A stretch of 45,165 nt of DNA from an uncultured Erysipelotrichaceae bacterium (lineage in GTDB: Bacteria > Bacillota_I > Bacilli_A > Erysipelotrichales > Erysipelotrichaceae), in contig CADBEA010000017.1 in NCBI GenBank assembly GCA_902793635.1, positions 1-45,165 on the forward strand, written 5' to 3'. Positions within the stretch are counted from its first letter, which is position 1; the number at the start of each line of letters is the position of its first letter. The position numbers were made by a program, and so were the translations under genes. Positions 17,257 through 26,151 of this stretch are shown piece after piece. The notes under the pieces were generated by a model. The model worked only from the letters and a program-made list of their open reading frames with translations. It had not been told where the DNA came from and did no database searches.

Positions 17257-20200
17257 ATGAAATACAACGCCTTCATTTCCTACCGGCACACCGAGCGCGA
17301 CAGCGCTGTCGCCCATGAGATCCAGAAACGTCTGGAACGTTTTCGTATACCTTCCGCGATCCGTAAGCAGACCGGCATTGAACGCATTGACCGGCTCTTC
17401 CTTGATCAGGCGGAACTGGATATCGGCAGCGATCTGTCAGAAAAGATCGACGAAGCGCTGGCTGCTTCGGAATATCTGATCGTTATCTGTTCGCCGGCTT
17501 ACAATGAATCGAAATGGTGTCTTCATGAAATTGAAGAGTTTTTAAAGACGCATGACCGTTCGCATATCCTGACGGTGCTTTCGGAAGGGGAGCCGCCGGC
17601 GGTTTTCCCGGAACGTCTCTGCTCATACGAAGAAACGATCACCGCGGAAGACGGATCTGTGACAGTTGTCAGCCGGCCGTGTGAGCCGCTGGCCTGTGAC
17701 TACCGGCAACCGTTCAAGGAAGCGGATAAAACCGAACTGCCGCGTCTGGCAGCTGCCCTGATCGGCTGTTCGTATGATGAACTGATCATGCGGCGGGCTC
17801 AGTACAACCGGCAGAGGATGCTGATAATGACGAGTATTATCGCGGTACTCTCAGCCATCGCCATTTCCTATCTGCTGTATTCCAACGCGGTGATCCGCAG
17901 CCATTACCGACAGACACTGATCAAGGAATCCAATACACTCGCGGTACAGTCATTGCAGGCCTGTGAAAACAAAGACCGCATGCAGGCCCTGTCCTATGCA
18001 CTGGAAGCACTGCCTTCCGAAACACTGGATAGACCGATTACACCGGAGGCACTGTATGCCTTGCAGAGAGCGGCCGGTGTCTATGAACTGCCGGGAACGT
18101 TCCGTCAGACATACGTATATAAAGAATCCGCTGAGATCCTGGATATGGTCATCACTTCGGACGGCAGCCGGATGGCATATCTGGATGCGGCGATGAACAT
18201 TTCCGCCGTCGATCTGAAAACAAAAGAAAAGACTGCCGTATGGCATCTGGACGGAGATACAGCCAATGATCTGATGCTGGACAGCCAGGATCTGCTGTAT
18301 GTCTGCCATAACGGGGCCGTCAGCTGCTTTGATCTTGAAGGCAATCAGTTATGGCACACACCGCTGCAGTTTCAGATGCTGAACCGGATTCATATGTCAT
18401 ATGATCAGAACTTCATCGCGGCGGCCGATGCCTTCGCCGTGCAGGTCATGAGGCGGGATGATGGTTCCCCGTATGCCAGCTACCGTATTCCGGCCGAACT
18501 TAAGGGGCACATCAGGGATGTCTGCTGGGCTCCGGACGGAAGGACACTGGCTGTGATCTATCATGAAGAAAGCGGTCATGAACAGGTTGGTTTCTTTGAC
18601 GAGGAAAGCGGTCATTTCACACTGGATGAAACCGTTGTCAGTTCCGTCAGCGATATCTTCTTCCTGGATAATGAACATCTTCTGATCGTATCTCCCGTCA
18701 GTTCCGATACGACTTATTCCGAACTGGAACAGACACTTTATGCCTATGACAATACTTTGCAGCTGCGCTGTATCAGCACCGCTCTGGAAGAGATCTGGCG
18801 GAGTGAACTGCCGTATTCCCACCTCAGTCTGCCATTTCAGAAATTCATGACTTCCTTTGAGGATAAAAACGTTCTGGTATGTGCCGCGGAAGACCGTGTG
18901 ACGGTCATCAATCCCGAAAATGGCACTGTATTGTCGCAATACGATGCCGGCAGTGCTGTCGCGGCTGTCTATGAGCTGGATCCCGGACATGCCCGTCTGA
19001 TTACCGCGGCCGGCAATGACGTGACCGCCTGGCGGGAAAACGGCCAGAGCCTGATCCGCAGGACCTATCCTAAGAACATTACAAAAGCTCTGGCAGTATG
19101 GGACAGCGGTACAAACGGATACAGGATCTGCCTCATCAGCAGCGGTTCTCTTTCTGTTTTTGAAAATGCCTATGATACCTCTCTGCAGCTGAGTTCTGAA
19201 ACGCTGACGGCTTTTCCGGAGTCAGCTGTCTGTAACGATGACAGCATCACTGTCTGTGACGGCGCGAATCTGATTACATACCGGCTTAGCAGCCATGAAG
19301 TGATTTCCCGGACAGAACCGGAAGAAAAAAAGACCAGGATCCTGGCCGGCTATACCGCTGATCAGAATATTGTTTCTTATCTTCTGGATCCATCATCAGG
19401 AACGATTGAAGCGGAGATCACAGAACCCGAAAAGGGCAGTCTGATCCGCAGCTTTGCACTGCCGGTAAGAGATTACAATGCGGAAGCCGGCGTGCTTGCC
19501 GCATACGAAAGCATATACGGCGGGGAAGATCCTGCCGGTGCTGTCCGTCAGTTTCTGCAGATCGTCTATCACTGCAGTCCGCCGGCAATGCTCTATCACG
19601 ATCTGCTCTACAGCCATTCCTATACCGATCCGAATACGATTCATATCACTGACCTGGAAGGCACTGACCGTACCGTCACTGTGACACTGAACGGTCTGCT
19701 GCGAAACGGTGAGTACGATTTCGATCTTTCATTGCTGATACCGGATCCAAAAGGCGCATTTCTGTATACCGTCATGCGGGATGATCAGGGCGGTTACCGT
19801 GGTGTGATCGTCAGTACTGAGGACGGCCGCAGTATCACCCTTGAAGATACACTTGACGCCGCAGCACCTGCAGGCATCTGGAGTGAGGACGGATCCCGTC
19901 TGGCTGTCCTCTGCAGCAAAGCAGTGCAGATCTATGACGATGCCGGAAGTCTTCGACAAATGATTCCCTGTACGTCTTCACAGGCCCTCCAGGCAGCCTG
20001 GTACGGAACAAAGCTTCTGACTGTCACAGATGATCAGAAAGCATTGCTTTATGATGAAAGCGGCAATATCATCGCAGACTATGATCTGAGTTTTGAAAAC
20101 AGCAGTCTCTACAAAAACGGTTACCTGAAGATCAGTATCAGCGGTCCGGAAGCAATCATCACCGACGGTAATACTCTGCAGATCCTCGATCTTGAACAGG

Positions 20201-20373
20201 AAGGAACCCGGCCGGTGCTGTATGTGCCGCATAACGCCCTCGGTTATGCCGAAAAAACCGGCGAGATCATCGTCGCGGCTGATCTTTCGGGCAATGAAAA
20301 GTACTGCATCGGCTTCTTTGTCCGCCGCAGTACGAAGGAACTGATCCAGAGCGGCTATGAGCAGCTGAAATAG
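17257..20373 (+). CDS. TIR domain - membrane helix - beta-propeller-like extracytoplasmic domain protein
   Basis: 1038 residues. The N-terminal TIR domain (about 1-165) begins with the canonical FISYRH strand. It carries the putative NADase glutamate Glu91 in ESKWCLHEIEEF (the W-C-x-x-E element of active TIR NADases) and box-2-like FLDQAELDIGSDL. A single hydrophobic helix spans about 188-208. The Arg-rich RRAQYNRQR before it puts the TIR in the cytoplasm and the remaining 830 residues outside. After it comes SNTLAVQSLQACENKDRMQALSYALEAL, a helical segment also seen before WD40-like domains, then many repeats of the type S.DG..LAYLD...I...DL.T, which look like one or two beta-propellers. It is monocistronic, with no clear Shine-Dalgarno before the ATG and only weak promoter-like boxes. 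Whether it acts in defence, signalling or cell-envelope sensing is unknown. The domain calls are confident except the exact propeller type. Confidence 0.85.
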   Translation: MKYNAFISYRHTERDSAVAHEIQKRLERFRIPSAIRKQTGIERIDRLFLDQAELDIGSDLSEKIDEALAASEYLIVICSPAYNESKWCLHEIEEFLKTHDRSHILTVLSEGEPPAVFPERLCSYEETITAEDGSVTVVSRPCEPLACDYRQPFKEADKTELPRLAAALIGCSYDELIMRRAQYNRQRMLIMTSIIAVLSAIAISYLLYSNAVIRSHYRQTLIKESNTLAVQSLQACENKDRMQALSYALEALPSETLDRPITPEALYALQRAAGVYELPGTFRQTYVYKESAEILDMVITSDGSRMAYLDAAMNISAVDLKTKEKTAVWHLDGDTANDLMLDSQDLLYVCHNGAVSCFDLEGNQLWHTPLQFQMLNRIHMSYDQNFIAAADAFAVQVMRRDDGSPYASYRIPAELKGHIRDVCWAPDGRTLAVIYHEESGHEQVGFFDEESGHFTLDETVVSSVSDIFFLDNEHLLIVSPVSSDTTYSELEQTLYAYDNTLQLRCISTALEEIWRSELPYSHLSLPFQKFMTSFEDKNVLVCAAEDRVTVINPENGTVLSQYDAGSAVAAVYELDPGHARLITAAGNDVTAWRENGQSLIRRTYPKNITKALAVWDSGTNGYRICLISSGSLSVFENAYDTSLQLSSETLTAFPESAVCNDDSITVCDGANLITYRLSSHEVISRTEPEEKKTRILAGYTADQNIVSYLLDPSSGTIEAEITEPEKGSLIRSFALPVRDYNAEAGVLAAYESIYGGEDPAGAVRQFLQIVYHCSPPAMLYHDLLYSHSYTDPNTIHITDLEGTDRTVTVTLNGLLRNGEYDFDLSLLIPDPKGAFLYTVMRDDQGGYRGVIVSTEDGRSITLEDTLDAAAPAGIWSEDGSRLAVLCSKAVQIYDDAGSLRQMIPCTSSQALQAAWYGTKLLTVTDDQKALLYDESGNIIADYDLSFENSSLYKNGYLKISISGPEAIITDGNTLQILDLEQEGTRPVLYVPHNALGYAEKTGEIIVAADLSGNEKYCIGFFVRRSTKELIQSGYEQLK

Positions 20374-20417
20374 ATGCGAATTGAAATCGATTGCCTGCGC
20401 TGCCGGCAACCGATGCA

Positions 20418-20426
20418 TGATATAAT
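20418..20426 (+). promoter_or_regulatory. Extended -10 promoter before the Dabb gene
   Basis: TGATATAAT: a perfect TATAAT with the TGn extension, 55 bp before the Dabb start codon. Confidence 0.5.
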
Positions 20427-20480
20427 AATCAAAGAAAAAAGAACGCATTTTATCATCGAACAGATTTGGAGGAGTTTTTC

Positions 20481-20771
20481 ATGATACGTCATATCGTTAT
20501 GTTTAAGCTTCAGGAAGAAGGAAAAGAAGAAAACCTGAAAAAGATCCTGGCCGCTGCCGAAGGACTGAAGGAACTGCCCGGACTGCTGAGCGGTGACGTC
20601 GTCACCAACGCCCCGGGTGCTGCCGGCAGTAACTATGATTTCGGCCTGGTATTTGATTTCGATGATCTGGCGGCACTGGATGCCTATCAAAATCATCCGG
20701 TTCATGTCGAGTTTGTCAAACTTGTTCTGTCCTGCAAGGAAGCCAGAGCATGCATTGACTGTGAAATGTGA
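20481..20771 (+). CDS. Dabb (stress-responsive alpha-beta barrel) family protein
   Basis: 96 residues. It starts with MIRHIVMFKL, the typical first strand of the dimeric alpha/beta-barrel Dabb fold. LPGLLSGDVVTN and FGLVFDFDDLAALDAYQNHPVHVEFVKL are the conserved later strand and helix, including the Y..HP.H motif. The biochemical role of single-domain Dabb proteins is mostly unknown. GGAGG lies about 8 bases before the ATG. The next gene starts 36 bp downstream without a terminator, so they are probably cotranscribed. Confidence 0.88.
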   Translation: MIRHIVMFKLQEEGKEENLKKILAAAEGLKELPGLLSGDVVTNAPGAAGSNYDFGLVFDFDDLAALDAYQNHPVHVEFVKLVLSCKEARACIDCEM

Positions 20772-20807
20772 AAATGACTGAGACCATTGCTGACAAGGAG
20801 GAAAAAG

Positions 20808-21710
20808 ATGGGATTATTCGATAAGAAACAATGCTGCATCTGCGGCGAAGACATCGGCTTTTTAGGAAACCGTAAACTTGCGGACGGCAATATGTGCTCC
20901 AAGTGCGCTGCCAAACTGTCACCTTTCTTTTATGAGCGCAAGGCTTCGACCATGGCCCAGATCAAGGAACAGCTTGCCTACCGGGAAGCTAACCAGAGAG
21001 AACTGGAACACTTCACACCGACCAAGGTCTATAACGAAGGCATGAAGATCTATCTGGATGACATCAGCCGCAGATTCGTCGTCACCAGAGCCACAGACTA
21101 CAAGAAAGACAATCCGGATCTGATCGACTGTGCCCGTGTCACAGCGGCTGAATATACCGTGGATGAAGACCGTGACGAGATCTACAAGGATGAGAAGGAA
21201 CGCACCCACTATGATCCGCCGCGCTACAAGTATGAATACACGTTCAACATGAAGCTGACGGTCGATCATCCTTACATCGACACGATTCGTTTTGAAGTCA
21301 AGGAAGGCGACAGACCGACCAGCAAGCTGTCCGCTTCCTACCGGAGCCATGAAAGACTCTGCAATATGATTCAGAACGCCCTGCGTCCGGATCTGTATCC
21401 GCTGGTGGTCACGGCCGACACACCGCTGGATTCGGGAACGAGTACAGGTGCCGCTCTGGCCGGCCTGGTCAATACTCTGAACGATGTTCTCACCAGCGGC
21501 GGCAGCCAGCTGAAAGAAGGCGAATGGAAGTGCGAATGCGGAGCCATCAACACGACCAGATTCTGCGGCAACTGCGGCAAGGAAAGACCGCTGCGCTGGT
21601 TCTGCCCGAACTGCGGCAAAGAAAACAGCAGTAAATTCTGTGTGGGCTGCGGCACCAAGATTCCCGATTCTGTTCTGAAAGAATACGGCGAAGGTGTATC
21701 TGTCAAATAA
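20808..21710 (+). CDS. DUF4428-type zinc-ribbon protein
   Basis: 300 residues. The N-terminus has CCICGEDIGFLGNRKLADGN...CSKC, a four-Cys zinc site typical of DUF4428. The middle (about 60-200) is a mixed, charged domain of unknown function with regularly spaced strands (YKYEYTFNMKLTVDHPYIDTI). After a Gly/Ser linker come two C-terminal zinc ribbons: CECGAINTTRFCGNCG and CPNCGKENSSKFCVGCG. It is cytoplasmic and likely a metal-binding adaptor; no enzyme motif is visible. The ATG at 20808 is 6 bases after AAGGAGG; an upstream in-frame start is less likely. Confidence 0.82.
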   Translation: MGLFDKKQCCICGEDIGFLGNRKLADGNMCSKCAAKLSPFFYERKASTMAQIKEQLAYREANQRELEHFTPTKVYNEGMKIYLDDISRRFVVTRATDYKKDNPDLIDCARVTAAEYTVDEDRDEIYKDEKERTHYDPPRYKYEYTFNMKLTVDHPYIDTIRFEVKEGDRPTSKLSASYRSHERLCNMIQNALRPDLYPLVVTADTPLDSGTSTGAALAGLVNTLNDVLTSGGSQLKEGEWKCECGAINTTRFCGNCGKERPLRWFCPNCGKENSSKFCVGCGTKIPDSVLKEYGEGVSVK

Positions 21711-21733
21711 AGCCGGAAACAGGAATATGTGAT

Positions 21734-21756
21734 AAAGAGGTCTCTGACCTCTTTTT
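21734..21756 (+). terminator. Terminator after the DUF4428 gene
   Basis: AAAGAGGTC (21734-21742) pairs perfectly with GACCTCTTT (21746-21754) across a 3-base loop, followed by more T residues. Confidence 0.9.
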
Positions 21757-21842
21757 CATGTGTCCGCTTCTGTACAGGCAACCGTATGGCAGTTTTCTTT
21801 CTTTGGCTATAATGGAAAAAGAGACGGAGATCAGACATAGAT

Positions 21843-23243
21843 ATGCAAAAGAATACCGGATATTACATTATTTCTCCGAATTATGCCCTGCGGGGATGGG
21901 CTTTTCTGCCGTATGCGCTGCAGTCACTGCAGACAACAAAGACGTTTTTTTTCGGAAACCGGAATTTGAACTGCTAAAAAAGTGCGACGGCAATACGCAT
22001 ATCAGCCTGGAAGAACTCAGTGAAGAAGAGAAGGATCTTTTGGCCAGGTGGGAAAAGGATGGACTGATCTGGCCCTGCGAATGCGGGGAAAAACTGCTGA
22101 GCGATCAGGAATACCGTTTTTACAACAACGCCTTCAAGGAACATGTCCAGTGGTCGATCACCGGCAAATGCAATTTCCGCTGCCGTCACTGCTTTATGTC
22201 GGCACCGCACGCGGCGGAAGGGGAACCTTCTTTTGAACAGCTGATGGAAATGCTGGACGGCTTTGCGGCATGCGGCATCAAGGGCGTCAGCCTGACCGGC
22301 GGCGAACCGCTGATCAGACGGGATTTCTGGCAGGTCGTCGATGCCATTCTGGAACGCGGCATGATCATTCCCTATATCTATTCAAACGGCTTCCTGGTCA
22401 CTGATCAGTTCCTGGACGAACTGGAAAAAAGACGTATCCGGCCGATCATTCAGTTCAGTTTCGACGGTATCGGCTGGCATGACTGGATGCGCGGTATCGA
22501 CGGAGCCAAGCAGTTTGTCAGGGACGCTCTGAAGCGCTGCCGTGACAGACATTTTATGACGACATGTTCCATGGTGCTGTTCAGAAAATAAGGAAAGCAT
22601 CCGTGAATCAGTCAAACTGCTTGCCGAACTCGGCTGCAGTTCCGTGAAGATCGGCAATGCCATGCCGCAGGGTGAATGGCTGAATGAACCGGAACACTTC
22701 CTGAGTCAGAAAGAAGTCAACCAGGTTTTCCTGGACTATATCCCGCAGTATTTCGCTGACGGCGCACCGCTGAACATTTCACTGGAAGGCTTCTTCCGCT
22801 ATGACAAAAACAGCCGCAAGATCGGTGCTCTGTTTGAAAGAAATGTCGCCGAGGAAAACTTCTCCAAAGCGCCGATGTGTCTGCATGTCAGAAGAGATCT
22901 GTATGTCAGTCCGAAGGGCAGGGTTCTGCCCTGCATGTCGATGGTCGGAACACCGGCCGAGGAAAAGTTCCCGAACATGCTGGAAACACCGCTGTCGGAT
23001 ATTCTCAACCATCTGTCCGTCTATATGATTCTGAGTGACACCCGCATCAGTGAATTCATGCATCACAATCCGGAATGCCAGGCGTGCCGTTACCGAACAA
23101 ATTGCTGCGGCGGCTGCCGGGCCTGGGCTGTCCGTGACGGCAGCACCGATTATCTGGCCAGAGACATGGTGACCTGTGAGTACTACCTGGGCGGCTGGAA
23201 AGAAAAAAAGGAAGCGGTTCTGAAAGAACTCGGCCTCCTGTAG
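21843..23243 (+). pseudogene. Radical SAM/SPASM protein interrupted by two compensating frameshifts
   Basis: Joined, it would encode about 466 residues: an N-terminal segment (SPNYALRGWAFLPYAL, translated from ATG 21843), a radical SAM core with the 4Fe-4S motif CNFRCRHC and the SAM-binding GGEP, and a C-terminal SPASM domain (CLHV...LPCMSM...CQACRYRTNCCGGCRAW) for auxiliary clusters. Such enzymes often modify ribosomal peptides; no precursor is evident here. The start frame is lost at a run of eight T (21945-21952); the core continues in the -1 frame to a TAA at 22589 right after AAAA (22585-22588). Homology then resumes at NKESIRESVK in the original frame. One T missing and one A extra would restore a full gene. 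Sequencing error, mutation or slippage are all possible. TATAAT at 21808-21813 is a likely -10 box. Confidence 0.8.
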
Positions 23244-23261
23244 AATACATGCAAGATCGCA

Positions 23262-23732
23262 TCAGCGGTCTTTTATTCTGATTTCCAGCAGATCCGCGAA
23301 GGCAATGACCTGTCCGCTGATCCGTAGATACTGATGGGGAATACTGACTTCCTGCACGAAGCCGCAGACGGTTTCCCGGTTTCCCAGCTTTCCGCATGCC
23401 GCATGATGGGGATCGTCACAGACCCGGAAGAAGACCGCTTCCGCTTCCGGATGGAGACGGACCGTCTCACGCAGACGGCGCAGCTGTTCATTCAGCTTCT
23501 GTATCGCTTCTTCATCCATCGGCGGCCGCATTTCATAGACAGCGTCCTGGCTGCTGACTTCTTCCGCGAAGCCTTTCAGTGCCGCAAACGGCGCGAAGAT
23601 CTTGGCACGTCTGGCGGTGCTCATCTGCGGATGACGCAGGGAGAAATAATCGCCGCGATGCTGCGGGCGGCCGCGTTTGGCAAGTCTGGCATATTCCTCT
23701 TCACTCAACATGATCACGGATTCTTCGTTCAT
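23262..23732 (-). CDS. YolD-like protein (partner of the Y-family polymerase)
   Basis: 156 residues. The stretch STARRAKIFAPFAALKGFAEEV is the hallmark of YolD-like proteins (R.k..w.pf.aL.gf), which are found next to UvrX/YqjW-type polymerases in Bacillus and are thought to act with them in translesion synthesis. The first 40 residues (MLSEEEYARLAKRGRPQHRGDYFS) also fit. The start at 23732 has AGGAGG about 6 bases upstream. It is the last gene of the four-gene operon, 22 bp after the polymerase stop. The molecular function of the family is not established. Confidence 0.8.
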   Translation of the reverse strand: MNEESVIMLSEEEYARLAKRGRPQHRGDYFSLRHPQMSTARRAKIFAPFAALKGFAEEVSSQDAVYEMRPPMDEEAIQKLNEQLRRLRETVRLHPEAEAVFFRVCDDPHHAACGKLGNRETVCGFVQEVSIPHQYLRISGQVIAFADLLEIRIKDR

Positions 23733-23754
23733 GAACAGCCTCCTTTCTGGGCCA

Positions 23755-25170
23755 TCAGGCCTTGTGGCCGCCGATCTGCATATTCCTCGCCATGGCTGTA
23801 CCGCCTTCAAGAAGATTCATCGCCCGCACGACCGCATTGGCGCCATAGCGGCTGCGGATCTGATACAGCGCGTTCTGCAGATCATGTTCTTTCCGCAGAC
23901 TTTCATAATCAGTAAAGAAGTCCAGCTGTATCACACCGCTTCCTTTGATCGTATCAGCCGCGCATACACCCAGCCGGCGGATCAGCAGACGGTGATCGCA
24001 CTTCAGATCGAACACGGCAAGCAGTGCTTCGGAAATCCGGGCATGACTGTCCGTCCGGTTGTCAAAGCGCACCGTGCCGACCGTGTGACCGGGATACAGG
24101 CGGCCGTAAAAGTCCACGCAGAGGGGACCGCTGTAATCCGGCACGGCTTCCAGCGAGAGCGGATCATAGCTGACCCAGAAACTCAGACATCTGGTTGTCA
24201 GGCTTTTCGCGCAGAGATCAGCGCACAGTCCGTCGATCATCTCGGCGAAGACCAGCCGTGCTTCCGCGAAATGATAGGGGCGGGGCAGGACCTGGCCGCT
24301 GCTGAGGCTGTTCGATGATGAATGATAATTCTTGATATCGGCCATGGTCACCGGCTCAATGCCCCAGGCATGATCGATCAGGATCTCACCGTCGATGCCG
24401 AAGACTTTGTAAAAGAATTCTTCGTCATAATAGGACATGGCCGCGATTTCCCGCATTGTGAACATACCGAATTTGTTCAGCCGGCGCATTTTGCCGGCAC
24501 CGATCTGCCAGAAATCAGTCAGCGGCTGATGATCCCAGAGCAGCTGCCGGTAAGACATTTCATCCAGTTCGGCAATGCGCACGCCGTCACTGTCAGCCGG
24601 TGCTTTTTTGGCGACGATATCCATGGCCACCTTGGCAAGATACAGATTGGTGCCGATGCCGGCCGTGGCGGTGATGCCGGTCGTCCTGAGGACTTCCCGG
24701 ATCATCGTGATCGTCATCAGATGGGCGGGGCTGACACCTTCCTTTTCAGCGCCGGCAGTATAAAAATGCAGGTATGCCGTGACGTCGATAAAGCATTCGT
24801 CGATGCTGTAGACATGGATGTCTTCGGCTGCCGCATATTTCAGATAAATTGCATAGATCAATGCCGAAACGCGTTCGTATTCCGCCATGCGCGGCACGGC
24901 AACGATATAGGGGATCTTCGTATGATGTGTCCGTTCATATTCACGGATCTTCTGCTTTGCCTCAAAGAGACGCGGCCGGCCGGGAATGCCCAGCTGTTTC
25001 AGACAGGGTGAGACGGCCAGACAGATGGTCTTGTCAGATCGGCTTTCATCAGCCACCACGAGATTTGTCTTCAGGGGATCCAGTCCGCGGGCGACGCATT
25101 CCACCGAAGCGTAATAGGATTTCAGATCGATGCAGACATATGTATGTTTCTTCGCTGATATGTTTTGCAT
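23755..25170 (-). CDS. Y-family DNA polymerase, UvrX/YqjW (UmuC-like) type
   Basis: About 471 residues. A translesion polymerase that copies damaged DNA with low fidelity. Catalytic carboxylates are Asp16 in CIDLKSYYASVE and Asp125-Glu126 in SIDECFIDVT (counted from the ATG at 25173). The palm and fingers are followed by helix-hairpin-helix motifs (DFWQIGAGKMRRLNKFGMFTM) and the little-finger domain. QLDFF at 416-420 fits a sliding-clamp-binding motif, and the end (RYGANAVVRAMNL...GGHKA) is the UvrX-type tail. Two adjacent ATGs occur (25173, 25170); the second is better spaced from GGAGG. It follows an ImmA-like peptidase gene by 11-14 bp and precedes a YolD-like gene, so it is part of one operon. 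Confidence 0.92.
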   Translation of the reverse strand: MQNISAKKHTYVCIDLKSYYASVECVARGLDPLKTNLVVADESRSDKTICLAVSPCLKQLGIPGRPRLFEAKQKIREYERTHHTKIPYIVAVPRMAEYERVSALIYAIYLKYAAAEDIHVYSIDECFIDVTAYLHFYTAGAEKEGVSPAHLMTITMIREVLRTTGITATAGIGTNLYLAKVAMDIVAKKAPADSDGVRIAELDEMSYRQLLWDHQPLTDFWQIGAGKMRRLNKFGMFTMREIAAMSYYDEEFFYKVFGIDGEILIDHAWGIEPVTMADIKNYHSSSNSLSSGQVLPRPYHFAEARLVFAEMIDGLCADLCAKSLTTRCLSFWVSYDPLSLEAVPDYSGPLCVDFYGRLYPGHTVGTVRFDNRTDSHARISEALLAVFDLKCDHRLLIRRLGVCAADTIKGSGVIQLDFFTDYESLRKEHDLQNALYQIRSRYGANAVVRAMNLLEGGTAMARNMQIGGHKA

Positions 25171-25184
25171 CATATCCTCCCAGA

Positions 25185-25712
25185 TCAGATGGAATCTGCC
25201 TTGTCTTTGATCGTCCCGAGAAAGTTCTGTTCCGGCCGGAAGGGAACCTGGATCGGATGACCTTTCTTCTGCAGTTCCAGCAGCCGGATCATCAGCAGAT
25301 TGACATTGACATCCAGTGAGGATGCCGCCGATATCATGTCATGACCCTGACGTACCAGCTCTTCCAGTTCCTTTTCGTCAATGAGCAGTTCGGCCGCGAA
25401 AACGTTGGCTTCGTATTCGGTTTCACTGCGGATGTCAAACAGTTCCATTTCCAGCAGCCACTGCCGGTCAGTCAGAAGATGTCTGTGCAGCAGCAGGTGA
25501 CCGAGTTCATGAGCGCATGCCATCCGCTGCATCTGCTCACTCATGTTGCGGTTGATAAAGATAAAGGAATTCTTCAGCAGGATCTTGGCGAAGCCTTTCT
25601 GCTGTTTTGTATCAATGAATTTCACATGGATGCCAAGCATCCGGGCAAGCTGAAAAGGATCACGGGTATGATATTTCCGGATCAGGCGCCCGGCCGGAGT
25701 TGCTGTTTTCAT
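25185..25712 (-). CDS. ImmA/IrrE-family zinc metallopeptidase
   Basis: 175 residues. The zinc motif HELGH lies at 68-72 (catalytic Glu69), with the likely third ligand Glu101 in ETEYEANVFAAELL, both diagnostic of the ImmA/IrrE family. In ICEBs1, ImmA cleaves the XRE repressor ImmR to switch on the element; IrrE of Deinococcus cleaves DdrO. The start codon overlaps the stop of the upstream XRE gene (ATGA), so repressor and protease are made together, as in those pairs. Its most likely substrate is therefore the protein encoded just upstream, and the outcome would be induction of the polymerase operon. Substrate and inducing signal are inferred. Confidence 0.9.
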   Translation of the reverse strand: MKTATPAGRLIRKYHTRDPFQLARMLGIHVKFIDTKQQKGFAKILLKNSFIFINRNMSEQMQRMACAHELGHLLLHRHLLTDRQWLLEMELFDIRSETEYEANVFAAELLIDEKELEELVRQGHDMISAASSLDVNVNLLMIRLLELQKKGHPIQVPFRPEQNFLGTIKDKADSI

Positions 25713-26107
25713 ATATCTTCCTTCTGCCGGCGGCGGTTGTTCTTTTTCGCTTCCCAGTAGGCTTCCTGCATGGCCCGCATGATTTCATCCATGTCTTCCT
25801 CGGCCATCTCGCCGCCTGCCCAAAGAGCCCTGACGTCCGCCACCAGGTCGAGAGCCTGCTTCATGGCGTTGCTGCCATAGCGCTCGTTGGCACGCAGGAC
25901 AAAGGAAACGTTCTCATCAAGAAGACTGCTTTCGTCAATGCCCAGTACGTTCGCCAGCAGGGTATAGGTCTCCTGTTTTTTCGGCATCCGCGTGCCCAGT
26001 TCGTAATTCTGTATGGTGCGCAGGGAAATCCCGCTTTTTTCCGCCAGATCCTTCTGGGACCATTGTCTGGCCAGTCTGGCTGTTTTGATCTTTTCGCTGA
26101 AATTCAT
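25709..26107 (-). CDS. XRE-family (ImmR/DdrO-like) repressor
   Basis: 132 residues. The N-terminal Cro/CI-type helix-turn-helix spans about 5-60 (KIKTARLARQWSQKDLAEKS, then GISLRTIQNYELG). It is followed by a helical C-terminal part and a basic tail (KKNNRRRQ). There is no LexA-type Ser-Lys autoprotease domain, so it would need an external protease for inactivation; an ImmA homologue is encoded next and overlaps by 4 bases. The ATG at 26107 has GGGAGG about 6 bases upstream. A perfect 19-bp palindrome lies 16 bp before the start and is its probable autoregulatory operator. Confidence 0.92.
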   Translation of the reverse strand: MNFSEKIKTARLARQWSQKDLAEKSGISLRTIQNYELGTRMPKKQETYTLLANVLGIDESSLLDENVSFVLRANERYGSNAMKQALDLVADVRALWAGGEMAEEDMDEIMRAMQEAYWEAKKNNRRRQKEDI

Positions 26108-26122
26108 TGAAGCCTCCCACAA

Positions 26123-26141
26123 GTTGCGTATAATACGCAAC
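26123..26141. promoter_or_regulatory. Perfect 19-bp palindromic operator in the XRE-ImmA-UvrX leader
   Basis: GTTGCGTATAATACGCAAC: 9-bp arms around one central base, fully symmetrical. It lies between the predicted transcription start (about 26145) and the ribosome binding site of the XRE gene. The length and symmetry suit an XRE dimer. Binding there would block transcription just after initiation. Binding by this particular repressor is inference. Confidence 0.7.
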
Positions 26142-26151
26142 ATCTATCTGA

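Noticed and set aside
22585-22595. Programmed +1 frameshift at AAA-TAA-G in the radical SAM gene, similar to prfB
   Set aside because: The gene also needs a second, opposite shift at the T8 run, there is no Shine-Dalgarno-like stimulator at the prfB distance, and homopolymer error explains both sites.
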